Positions 15,201-21,849 of a stretch of DNA of 64,000 nucleotides are shown piece after piece. The notes under the pieces were generated by a model that was not told the origin of the DNA, did no database searches, and saw nothing but the letters and a program-made list of their open reading frames with translations. A program made the position numbers and the translations under genes. Origin of the DNA: Microbispora siamensis (GTDB lineage Bacteria; Actinomycetota; Actinomycetes; Streptosporangiales; Streptosporangiaceae); NCBI RefSeq assembly GCF_016863095.1, contig NZ_BOOF01000027.1, positions 124,001 through 188,000 of the forward strand, given 5' to 3'. Each line of letters opens with the position of its first letter. The first letter of the stretch is position 1.

Positions 15201-16296
15201 TCGCGGCGTTGACGTCCCGGTCGTGGACCACGCCGCAGGCGCATTCCCAGGTCCGAACGTTCAACCGCATCGACTCGTGCAGCGCCCCGCACGCAGAGCA
15301 CAGCTTGGAGGAGGGAAACCACCGGTCCACGACCAGCACCTCCCGCCCGTACCACCGCGCTTTGTACTCCAGCATCGACCGCAGTTCCCGCCACGAGGCG
15401 TCGGAGATGGCGCGGGCCAGCGAGCCGTTCTTGAGCATGTTGCGGACGGTGAGGTCCTCGATCACGACCGTTTGGTTCTCACGGACGAGCCGAGTCGAAA
15501 GCTTGTGCAGGAAGTCCCGGCGGCGGTCGGTGATCCGGGCGTACACGCGGGCGAGCCTACGCCGGGCCTTGGCCCGGTTCGCGCTGCCCTTGGCTTTCCG
15601 GGCGAGCGTCCGCTGCGCCTTGGCCAGGCGCTTGCGGGCGGCTCGTTCATGTCGGGGGTTGGCGACCTTGCCGTCCTCGTCGGTCAGGCCGTCGACCGGG
15701 CGGGACAACGTGAGGAGGCTCGTGAGCCCCGCGTCCACGCCGACCTGGGCGTCCACGGGAGGCAACGGTGTGATCGTCTCCTCCACGAGGAGGGACACGA
15801 ACCACCGCCCCGCCGCGTCCTTGCTCACGGTCACGGTGGACGGCTGCGCACCTTGCGGAAGCGGACGCGACCACACGATGTCCAGCGGGGCGTCCATCTT
15901 CGCCAGCCACAACCGGCCGTCCCGCCACCGGAACGCCGACCGGGTGTACTCCGCGCTGGCGCGGGACTTCTTGCGGGACTTGAACGCCGGGTACTTGGCC
16001 CGGCGCGCGAAGAAGTTCGCGAACGCGGCCTGCAGATGCCGCAGCGCCTGCTGCAGGGGGACGGAGGAGACCTCCGACAGGAAGTCGTAGTCTCCGCTGC
16101 GCTTCCACTGGGTGAGCATCGCCGAGGACTCCGCATAGGACACCCGGCGACCCTGCGCGGTGTAGGCGCGGGTGCGCTCCTCCAGGGCCTTGTTGTAGAC
16201 CAGGCGCACGCATCCGAACGTCCGGGCAAGCTCTTCGGCTTGCCCGGGGGTCGGGTAGAAGCGGTACTTGTACGCCCGCTTCACGATCCGCGCCAC
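15166..16296 (-). CDS. tnpB: TnpB RNA-guided endonuclease
   Basis: 376 residues, a normal TnpB length. The N-terminal OrfB helix-turn-helix starts with AYKYRFYPTPGQ. The RuvC-like core keeps all three acidic residues: Asp188 (GVDAGL), Glu280 (VVIEDL) and Asp361 (HDRDVNAAKNI). The zinc-finger cysteines are Cys333/Cys336 and Cys352/Cys354. All known catalytic features are present, so it is probably active. TnpB uses an omega RNA to cut DNA beside a short TAM and helps retain the element. Start: GTG at 16296, with GAGG very close upstream; a GTG four codons later is better spaced and may be the true start. Confidence 0.92.
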   Translation of the reverse strand: MARIVKRAYKYRFYPTPGQAEELARTFGCVRLVYNKALEERTRAYTAQGRRVSYAESSAMLTQWKRSGDYDFLSEVSSVPLQQALRHLQAAFANFFARRAKYPAFKSRKKSRASAEYTRSAFRWRDGRLWLAKMDAPLDIVWSRPLPQGAQPSTVTVSKDAAGRWFVSLLVEETITPLPPVDAQVGVDAGLTSLLTLSRPVDGLTDEDGKVANPRHERAARKRLAKAQRTLARKAKGSANRAKARRRLARVYARITDRRRDFLHKLSTRLVRENQTVVIEDLTVRNMLKNGSLARAISDASWRELRSMLEYKARWYGREVLVVDRWFPSSKLCSACGALHESMRLNVRTWECACGVVHDRDVNAAKNILAAGPAER

Positions 16297-16346
16297 GCCT
16301 CACATCGTGCCACTCGATCGGTCCAGGATCGTACGTGTGTTCCTAC

Positions 16347-16372
16347 GGCGGTTCGCCTTATGGCGAACCGCC
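16347..16372. repeat. perfect 11-bp inverted repeat in the left end of the TnpB element
   Basis: GGCGGTTCGCC and its complement flank a 4-base TTAT loop, between the tnpB start and the left-end hairpin. It may be part of the left-end structure or may regulate tnpB transcription. No T-run follows on either strand, so it is not a clear terminator. Confidence 0.5.
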
Positions 16373-16445
16373 TGCCCCTGCCCTACTCCGCAGGGAGTCC
16401 GCTTCGTCCCCCGCCCCAAGGCGGGGGTTTCCTCGGAGGTTTCTG

Positions 16446-17768
16446 ATGAAATCACCCGCACGGTTTCCGGCCGACTTCGTCTGGGGCGCGTCCACCGCGG
16501 CGTACCAGATCGAGGGCGCGACCACGGAGGACGGCCGCGGGCCCTCGGTGTGGGACACGTTCTGCGCGGTCCCCGGCAACGTACGCGACGGTGACAGCGG
16601 GGAGCACGCCGCCGACCACTACCACCGCTACAACGAGGACCTGGACCTCATCGCCGATCTGGGCCTGGGCAGCTACCGCTTCTCCATCGCCTGGCCGCGG
16701 ATCCAGCCGACCGGCTCGGGCAAGCCCAACCAGAAGGGCCTCGACTTCTACCGCCGGCTCGTGGACGGGCTGGCAGAACGCGGCGTCCGGCCGATGGCCA
16801 CGCTCTTCCACTGGGACCTGCCGCAGGAGCTGCAGGACCGAGGGGGCTGGGAGAACCGGGACACGGCCGAACGCTTCGCGGAGTACGCCGAGATCTGCTT
16901 CGACGCCCTGGAGATCAGGGACTGGCTGACGATCAACGAGCCCAAGACCGTGGTCGACTGCGGATACCGCTTCGGCACCCACGCGCCGGGCTTCAAGGAC
17001 GACGCGCGCGCGTTCGTCGCCTGCCACCACCTGCTGCTCGCCCACGGCCTCGCCTCGCGAGTGCTGCACGAGCGGCACCCCGGACGCCGCATCGGGCCGG
17101 CGCTCAACCTGCACCCCACCTACCCGGCCGACGACACACCGGAGGCGCGCGAGGCGGCCCACCACCAGGATGGGCTGGAGAACCGGCTCTACCTCGACCC
17201 CATCTTCAAGGGCCGCTACCCAGAGGACACGCTGCGCTGGATCTCCGAGCGCGGCCCGATGGCCGACCACATCCTCGACGGGGACCTCGGTGTCATCAGC
17301 GAGCCCATCGACGTGCTCGGCGTGCAGTACTACACGCCGGTCTTCGTGGACGGCAAGGGCGAGCGGGTCTTCCTGCACGAGCGGGCCCAGGCCGAGTGGC
17401 TGGAGATCTACCCCGAGGGCCTGCACGACATTCTCGTCCGGGTGCAGCGCGACTACCCGGGCGTGCCGATGGTCATCACCGAGAACGGCCTGGCCGTCGT
17501 GGACGGGGTCGACGCCGACGGCCGCGTCCGCGACGAGCGGCGGATCGCGTACCTGCGCGACCACCTGAGCGCGATGCACCGCGCGATGGAGGCCGGGGCC
17601 CAGGTCGAGGGCTACCACGTGTGGTCGCTGCTGGACAACTTCGAGTGGGCCGAGGGATACAGCCAGCGGTTCGGCATCGTGTACGTGGACTACACGACGC
17701 AGAAGCGCACCCCGAAGGACAGCGCGCTCTGGTACCGCGACGTCGTGAAGAGCGGCGAGCTGCGCTGA
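16446..17768 (+). CDS. GH1 beta-glucosidase
   Basis: 440 residues. It opens with FPADFVWGASTAAYQIEGA, typical of glycoside hydrolase family 1. The acid/base Glu165 is in LTINEP and the nucleophile Glu346 in VITENG. The LSIAWPRIQP-like segment (SFSIAWPRIQP) and the WSLLDNFEWAEGYSQRFGIVYVDY sugar-binding region are present. It has no signal peptide, so it acts in the cytosol, hydrolysing cellobiose or other beta-glucosides. Start: ATG 16446 with GGAGG (16434-16438) 7 bases upstream; this ribosome-binding site lies inside the TnpB element. It is the fourth gene of a CelR/CebR-type operon, a good match for a BglC-like cellobiase. Confidence 0.94.
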   Translation: MKSPARFPADFVWGASTAAYQIEGATTEDGRGPSVWDTFCAVPGNVRDGDSGEHAADHYHRYNEDLDLIADLGLGSYRFSIAWPRIQPTGSGKPNQKGLDFYRRLVDGLAERGVRPMATLFHWDLPQELQDRGGWENRDTAERFAEYAEICFDALEIRDWLTINEPKTVVDCGYRFGTHAPGFKDDARAFVACHHLLLAHGLASRVLHERHPGRRIGPALNLHPTYPADDTPEAREAAHHQDGLENRLYLDPIFKGRYPEDTLRWISERGPMADHILDGDLGVISEPIDVLGVQYYTPVFVDGKGERVFLHERAQAEWLEIYPEGLHDILVRVQRDYPGVPMVITENGLAVVDGVDADGRVRDERRIAYLRDHLSAMHRAMEAGAQVEGYHVWSLLDNFEWAEGYSQRFGIVYVDYTTQKRTPKDSALWYRDVVKSGELR

Positions 17769-17775
17769 GACCCGT

Positions 17776-17794
17776 CCGGGCCCGCGCGGCCCGG
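17776..17794 (+). terminator. hairpin after the GH1 gene
   Basis: CCGGGCC and GGCCCGG flank a 5-base loop, 8 bases after the GH1 stop. No T-run follows; GC-rich stems without U-tracts are common terminators in actinomycetes. A short direct repeat, CCGGTGACAGGC, follows twice. Confidence 0.5.
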
Positions 17795-18076
17795 TGACAG
17801 GCCCGGTGACAGGCTGGGTGCGCGACGCGCCATGCCTGTTATCGGGCCGGCGGACTTCCCGCCGCCGTCCCGGTCTTCTCCCGGCGCGCAGCGACGGCGA
17901 CCCGCCGTGCGGAAATCCGGTCCCGTCCGGTGCGGTGGCCGGTCCGCGCCGGGGCGTCGCGGCGCGATTCCACCGATTCCCCGGGCCATTTTCCGCGGCA
18001 TGGCCCACACGCGGCCGCGCGTATTCGCGCGCCCGGGACATCTTGTACGGCGGCGCGATGACGGCCGTCCGGAGCA
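17795..18076. other. non-coding stretch, no gene seen
   Basis: About 280 bases between the GH1 terminator and the palindromes ahead of the epimerase promoter. The open frames here have no ribosome-binding site, conserved motif or consistent third-position GC. No structure beyond short GC repeats was seen. Confidence 0.6.
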
Positions 18077-18124
18077 GCTGAAACTTTCAGCACGGAGTGG
18101 TGGGCGATCGCCCATGCACGTGCA
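18077..18124. promoter_or_regulatory. three stacked palindromes upstream of the epimerase promoter
   Basis: GCTGAAA-C-TTTCAGC (18077-18091), TGGGCGATCGCCCA (18101-18114) and TGCACGTGCA (18115-18124) are each perfect palindromes within 48 bases. The second shares the TGGG...CCCA frame of the CelR/CebR site with a different centre. They lie 67-114 bases ahead of the -35 box, a position suited to a second regulator. Function is inferred from symmetry only. Confidence 0.45.
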
Positions 18125-18190
18125 TATGAGAACCGGTCTACGGCAAATCGGTGCCGTTATACCGATCTAAGCGATAATCCCGAGAATAAG

Positions 18191-18242
18191 TTGACGCGCC
18201 CGCCGAAAAGACTTAGCTTTACCCGCTATGGGAGCGCTCCCA
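18191..18242 (+). promoter_or_regulatory. galM-like operon promoter with perfect CelR/CebR operator
   Basis: TTGACG (18191-18196) and TAGCTT (18214-18219) are 17 bases apart. The perfect palindrome TGGGAGCGCTCCCA (18229-18242) begins 9 bases after the -10 and covers the start point. Layout and sequence match the NRPS and E1/E2 promoters, so one repressor probably controls all three. Confidence 0.8.
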
Positions 18243-18348
18243 TAACTCTCCCACCCCGCTTGGATCAAGGGCGATGAGCTGGGATAAAGTCCCTGCATAC
18301 CGTCAGATGACCCGCTTCTTGACGTCGCGTCAGCGAGAGGACTCCCCC

Positions 18349-19245
18349 GTGCCCGATTACACGATTGCCGGCGGCGGATACCAGGCCACGATCAGCGAGC
18401 GGGGCGGCGCGCTCCGGGCGCTGCTCCACGAGGGCCGCGAACTGGTGACGAGCTGGCCGGAAGGCGGGCCGGTCCCCTACTACAGCGGCACCATCCTGGC
18501 TCCGTGGCCGAACCGCGTGGTCGGCGGCACGTACGTCTTCGAGGGGCAGCGCCGCCACCTGCCGGTGAACGAGCCCGACCGCGGCCATGCCCTGCACGGC
18601 CTCGTGGCCGAGCTCGACTGGAAGTGCGCGGAGCTGCTGTCGGTCGAGGACCACCACGGCCACGTACGGCTGACGCACGTAGTGGAGCCCACCGAGGGCT
18701 ACCCGCACAGGATCGCGCTGGAGGTGCGGCACTCGGTGTCCGAGGAGGGCCTGTCGACCACGCTGACGGCGCAGAACGTGGGCGAGACGGCGGCGCCGTA
18801 CGGCTGCGGGCCGCACCCGTGGCTGCTGGCCGGGCCCGACGTCACCGCCTACGAGCTCGGCCTGCCGGCCGGGCGGGTGCTGCTCACCGACGACCTGCTC
18901 GCCCCCACCGACCTGGTGGAGGTCGCGGGCACGCCGTACGACTTCAGGACGCCGCGCGTGATCGGGGACACCGCCGTCGACCACGCCTTCACCGGCGTGA
19001 CGGAGGGGCGCGTACGTGTGCTCGGGCCCGAGGGCGGGGTGGAGCTCACCTGGGACCCGGCGGTGCTGCCGTGGGTCCAGATCTGCACCGGCACGGGGCT
19101 CGGCCACCGGGGGCTGGCCGTGGAGCCGATGACCTGCCCGCCCGACGCGTTCAACTCGGGCACGGATCTGATCGTTTTGCAGCCGGGGGACAAGCACGAG
19201 GCCACGTGGACCATCGCGGTCACCACTCCGTCATTGGAAGGCTGA
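18349..19245 (+). CDS. aldose 1-epimerase (galactose mutarotase family)
   Basis: 298 residues. It shows the fold and key residues of the family: RGHALHGLV with a catalytic-region His, GCGPHPWLLA with the second His, and GLAVEPMTCPPDAFN carrying the catalytic Glu. These enzymes interconvert alpha and beta anomers of sugars in the cytosol. Start: GTG 18349 with GAGAGGA 7-8 bases upstream; a longer in-frame ATG at 18274 lacks such a site. It is followed directly by a kinase gene. Under a CelR/CebR operator, its likely job is to handle glucose or cello-oligosaccharide anomers released by the GH1 enzyme. Confidence 0.9.
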   Translation: MPDYTIAGGGYQATISERGGALRALLHEGRELVTSWPEGGPVPYYSGTILAPWPNRVVGGTYVFEGQRRHLPVNEPDRGHALHGLVAELDWKCAELLSVEDHHGHVRLTHVVEPTEGYPHRIALEVRHSVSEEGLSTTLTAQNVGETAAPYGCGPHPWLLAGPDVTAYELGLPAGRVLLTDDLLAPTDLVEVAGTPYDFRTPRVIGDTAVDHAFTGVTEGRVRVLGPEGGVELTWDPAVLPWVQICTGTGLGHRGLAVEPMTCPPDAFNSGTDLIVLQPGDKHEATWTIAVTTPSLEG

Positions 19246-20274
19246 ATGGACAGCAGGACGAAAAGGCGGTTGTCCCCCGCGCAGCTCGACGAGATCACCC
19301 GTGACGCGCTGGGCTGCGGGGTGACCTCGTCGGAGGAGCTCACCGACGGCTTCGCCAACGCCGTCTGGCGGCTCGGCCTCGACGACGGACGTCAGGTGGT
19401 GCTGAAGCTCGGGCCGCCGCCCGACCTGAGGTTGCTGGCCTACGAGCGGCACCTGCTGCGCACCGAGGCGATGGTCTACCACCTCGCCCAGCCCGTGGGG
19501 CTGCCGATGCCCGACCTGCTCAAGGCGTCGTTCGACGACCCGCTGCTCGGCGGCGACTACCTCATCCTGTCCGCGCTCGACGGGGTGCCGTGGAACCGGA
19601 CGTCGCTCAGCCCCGCGGAGGAGGGCGCGCTGCGGTTCGAGCTGGGCCGCCACCTCGCCCGCCTCCACGCCATCCCGGGCACGGGCGTCTTCGGCTACCC
19701 GTACGCGGGGCTGACCGGCCGGACCTGGCGGGAGGCGTTCCTCGTCATGATCGGCGCGCTGCTCGACGACGCGGTCTACTACAGCACCCCGCTCCCCGCG
19801 ACGATCGTGGAGATCGTCGGGCTCGTCCACATGAACGCGCACGTCCTCGACCAGGTCACCAACCCGTCGCTGGTGCACTTCGACATGTGGCCGGGCAACG
19901 TGTTCCTGAACGGCGACAAGCGCGTCCAGGCGCTCATCGACCACGAGAGGGCGTTCTGGGGCGATCCGCTGGCCGACTTCGTCACCCCCACCATCTTCGG
20001 CGAGCTGCGCGAGGACGATCCGATGCTCGCCGGCTACCGGCAGGAGGGCGGCCCGCTGACGCTGGACCACGCCGCCCGCCTCCGGATCGCCCTCTACCGG
20101 GTCTACCTCTATCTGATCATGCTGGTGGAGGACGGCCCGAGGCAGTATCCGGAGGAGTCCTACGCCCCCACCAGGGACATCACCACGCGGTCACTGGTCG
20201 CCTGCCTGGACGTGCTGCGCGCGGGACACCGGGAGGGCGGGCAGCGTCAGGCCGCCCCCCACGCCCGCGTCTGA
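19246..20274 (+). CDS. APH-fold kinase, probably a sugar or small-molecule kinase
   Basis: 342 residues. It has the aminoglycoside-phosphotransferase/choline-kinase fold: a VVLKLG strand with the ATP lysine, the Brenner motif LVHFDMWPGNVF with catalytic Asp and Asn, and the metal-binding ALIDHERAFWGDPLADF. The ATG directly follows the epimerase stop, so the pair is co-translated and shares the CelR/CebR-type promoter. That context points to phosphorylation of a sugar rather than antibiotic resistance, but the family is broad and the substrate is unknown. Confidence 0.8.
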   Translation: MDSRTKRRLSPAQLDEITRDALGCGVTSSEELTDGFANAVWRLGLDDGRQVVLKLGPPPDLRLLAYERHLLRTEAMVYHLAQPVGLPMPDLLKASFDDPLLGGDYLILSALDGVPWNRTSLSPAEEGALRFELGRHLARLHAIPGTGVFGYPYAGLTGRTWREAFLVMIGALLDDAVYYSTPLPATIVEIVGLVHMNAHVLDQVTNPSLVHFDMWPGNVFLNGDKRVQALIDHERAFWGDPLADFVTPTIFGELREDDPMLAGYRQEGGPLTLDHAARLRIALYRVYLYLIMLVEDGPRQYPEESYAPTRDITTRSLVACLDVLRAGHREGGQRQAAPHARV

Positions 20275-20303
20275 GCGTCCGGGACCGGGAAAGAGAACGG
20301 GAG

Positions 20304-20471
20304 TCACGCCTCCAGCGTGAGGGACTGCGAGCCGCACCCGTTGCCGGTGTGCGGCTCGGAGTCGCCGGTCGCGGCGAGGGCCGCGGGCGCTCCGACGGTC
20401 AGCGACGCCACCAGGGACAGGACCATCGCCCCGGCCGCGACGCGGGGCAGGTGACTGACACGAGCACTCAC
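20304..20471 (-). CDS. small secreted peptide, unknown function
   Basis: 55 residues from a GTG preceded by GGAG 6 bases upstream. Residues 1-33 form a clear Sec signal peptide: a basic start (SARVSHLPR), a hydrophobic core (VAAGAMVLSLVASLTVG) and an APAALA cleavage site. The predicted mature part is only about 22 residues (ATGDSEPHTGNGCGSQSLTLEA), with a single cysteine. It is convergent with the kinase gene and faces a FAD enzyme gene across a short AT-rich divergent region. I do not recognise a family. The signal peptide and ribosome-binding site make it more likely real than not. Confidence 0.6.
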   Translation of the reverse strand: MSARVSHLPRVAAGAMVLSLVASLTVGAPAALAATGDSEPHTGNGCGSQSLTLEA

Positions 20472-20590
20472 AACGGACTCCAGACGGCCGACTCCATTGA
20501 TCACAAAATAGCGGTCCCGCACGCGCTCCGGTAGGCCCACATCTGGCGGGCCGGTCCCCCGCATGAGATAATTTCAGCGGGTGATGAATT

Positions 20591-21838
20591 ATGGAGACGA
20601 CATGTGTGATCGCGGGCGGCGGGCCCGCGGGGGCCATGCTCGCGCTGCTCCTGGCCCGCGCGGGCGTCGACGTCACTTTGCTGGAGAAGCACGCGGACTT
20701 CCTGCGTGACTTCCGCGGTGACACCATCCATCCCTCGACCCTCCAGGTCCTGGACGAGATCGGCCTGGCCGAGGCGTTCCACCGGCTGCCGCACCGCAAG
20801 GCGTACGAGATGTCCCTGCGGACCGACGACGGCCAGGTGCCCGTCGCCGACCTGCGGCGCCTGCCGGGCAAGTACCAGTACATCGCCTTCGTCCCGCAGT
20901 GGGACTTCCTCGACCTCCTCACCCGCGAGGCGGCCGCGTATCCCCACTTCCACCTCCTGATGAACGCCAAGGTCGTCGATCTCGTACGGCACGACGGCGC
21001 GATCCGCGGGGTGCGCTATCGCGACGAGCGGGGCGAGGAGCACGAGATACGGGCCGTGCTCACGGTCGCCGCCGACGGCCGGCACTCCGACGTACGGCGG
21101 GCGGCGGGCCTGGCGCCGAGACGGTTCGGCGCCCCGATGGACGTCGTCTGGTTCCGGCTGCCGCGGGCGGAGGACGACCCCGAGCAGCCGTTCCTGCGGG
21201 CGTCGGCCGGACGGCTCATGGTCGCCATCAACAGGGAGACGTACTGGCAGCTCGCCTACGTCATCCCGAAGGGCGGCTTCGCCGCACTCGAGGCGAAGGG
21301 CGTCGACGGGCTGCGCCGCGAGGTGGAACGGCTGCTGCCCTTCCTCGGCGGCAGGACCTCCGAGCTGCACGGCTTCGACGAGGCCGGCGTGCTCAGCGTC
21401 GAACTGAACCGGCTCACGCGCTGGCACCTGCCCGGGCTGCTGCTGATCGGCGACGCGGCCCACGCGATGTCGCCGGTGTTCGGCGTCGGGATCAACCTCG
21501 CGGTGCAGGACGCGGTCGCGGCCGCCAACATCGTCGGCCCGGCCCTGCTGCGCGGCCGGGCCCCCGACGCGCTGCTCGCCCGGGTGGAGCGCCGCAGGAA
21601 GGTGCCCACGGTCGTCGTGCAGACCGCGCAGCGGGTGGTGCAGGAACGCCTCATCCGGCCCGCGCTCGCCGGTCCCGTGGGGCCGATCCCCGACCTCACC
21701 CGCGTGCCGGTGGTGCGCTCGCTGCTGCCCCGATTCATCGGGCTCGGCGTGCTGCCCGAGCACGTACGTCTTCCGCCGCGAGAAAAAAGATCTCAGCAAA
21801 TGGACAGGAAGGGGCCCACACGGGACGTGTTGCAATAA
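20591..21838 (+). CDS. FAD-dependent monooxygenase (PHBH/UbiH type)
   Basis: 415 residues. It has the three flavoprotein hydroxylase motifs: the FAD-binding start CVIAGGGPAGAMLALLLA, the DG motif VAADGRHSDVRR (about 165-176), and the GD motif LLLIGDAAHAMSPVFGVGINLAVQDA (about 290-315). Such enzymes hydroxylate or otherwise oxidise small substrates using NAD(P)H and oxygen. The C-terminal region lacks an obvious third domain. The DAHP synthase gene begins only 12 bases after its stop, so they are probably co-transcribed. The substrate is not evident; an aromatic or quinone-like compound is possible given the neighbour. Confidence 0.88.
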   Translation: METTCVIAGGGPAGAMLALLLARAGVDVTLLEKHADFLRDFRGDTIHPSTLQVLDEIGLAEAFHRLPHRKAYEMSLRTDDGQVPVADLRRLPGKYQYIAFVPQWDFLDLLTREAAAYPHFHLLMNAKVVDLVRHDGAIRGVRYRDERGEEHEIRAVLTVAADGRHSDVRRAAGLAPRRFGAPMDVVWFRLPRAEDDPEQPFLRASAGRLMVAINRETYWQLAYVIPKGGFAALEAKGVDGLRREVERLLPFLGGRTSELHGFDEAGVLSVELNRLTRWHLPGLLLIGDAAHAMSPVFGVGINLAVQDAVAAANIVGPALLRGRAPDALLARVERRRKVPTVVVQTAQRVVQERLIRPALAGPVGPIPDLTRVPVVRSLLPRFIGLGVLPEHVRLPPREKRSQQMDRKGPTRDVLQ

Positions 21839-21849
21839 CCTTGGTTCCC

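Larger units (their letters stand above)
15041..16445 (-). mobile_element. IS605/IS1341-type TnpB-only element
   Basis: About 1405 bp, carrying tnpB on the minus strand and no tnpA. The right end (minus strand ...GGATGTCAA, at 15041) follows a perfect hairpin, CCCCTCCC-TGAC-GGGAGGGG (15051-15070). The left end has the like-oriented hairpin CCCCCGCC-CCAA-GGCGGGGG (16408-16427). Both hairpins are followed on the plus strand by GTTTCC. Like-oriented, non-inverted subterminal hairpins are typical of IS200/IS605. Removing 15041-16445 joins GAGAATGG to ATGAAATC. This restores an ATGA stop/start overlap between E2 and the GH1 gene and leaves TTCAT as a plausible minus-strand TAM next to the guide. 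Confidence 0.82.

Noticed and set aside
16335-16445. In-frame N-terminal extension of the GH1 gene
   Set aside because: It would be translated from the left end of the TnpB element. GGAGG and the family-typical MKSPARFPADFVWG start at 16446 fit far better.
1-18242. Thaxtomin-like cluster, suggested by CebR-type boxes next to an NRPS
   Set aside because: No TxtE-type P450, nitric oxide synthase or TxtR-type activator was seen, and the NRPS architecture differs. Only the regulatory parallel is kept.
19246-20274. Aminoglycoside resistance gene
   Set aside because: The APH fold alone does not imply resistance, and the operon with an aldose epimerase under a CelR-type operator points to sugar metabolism.
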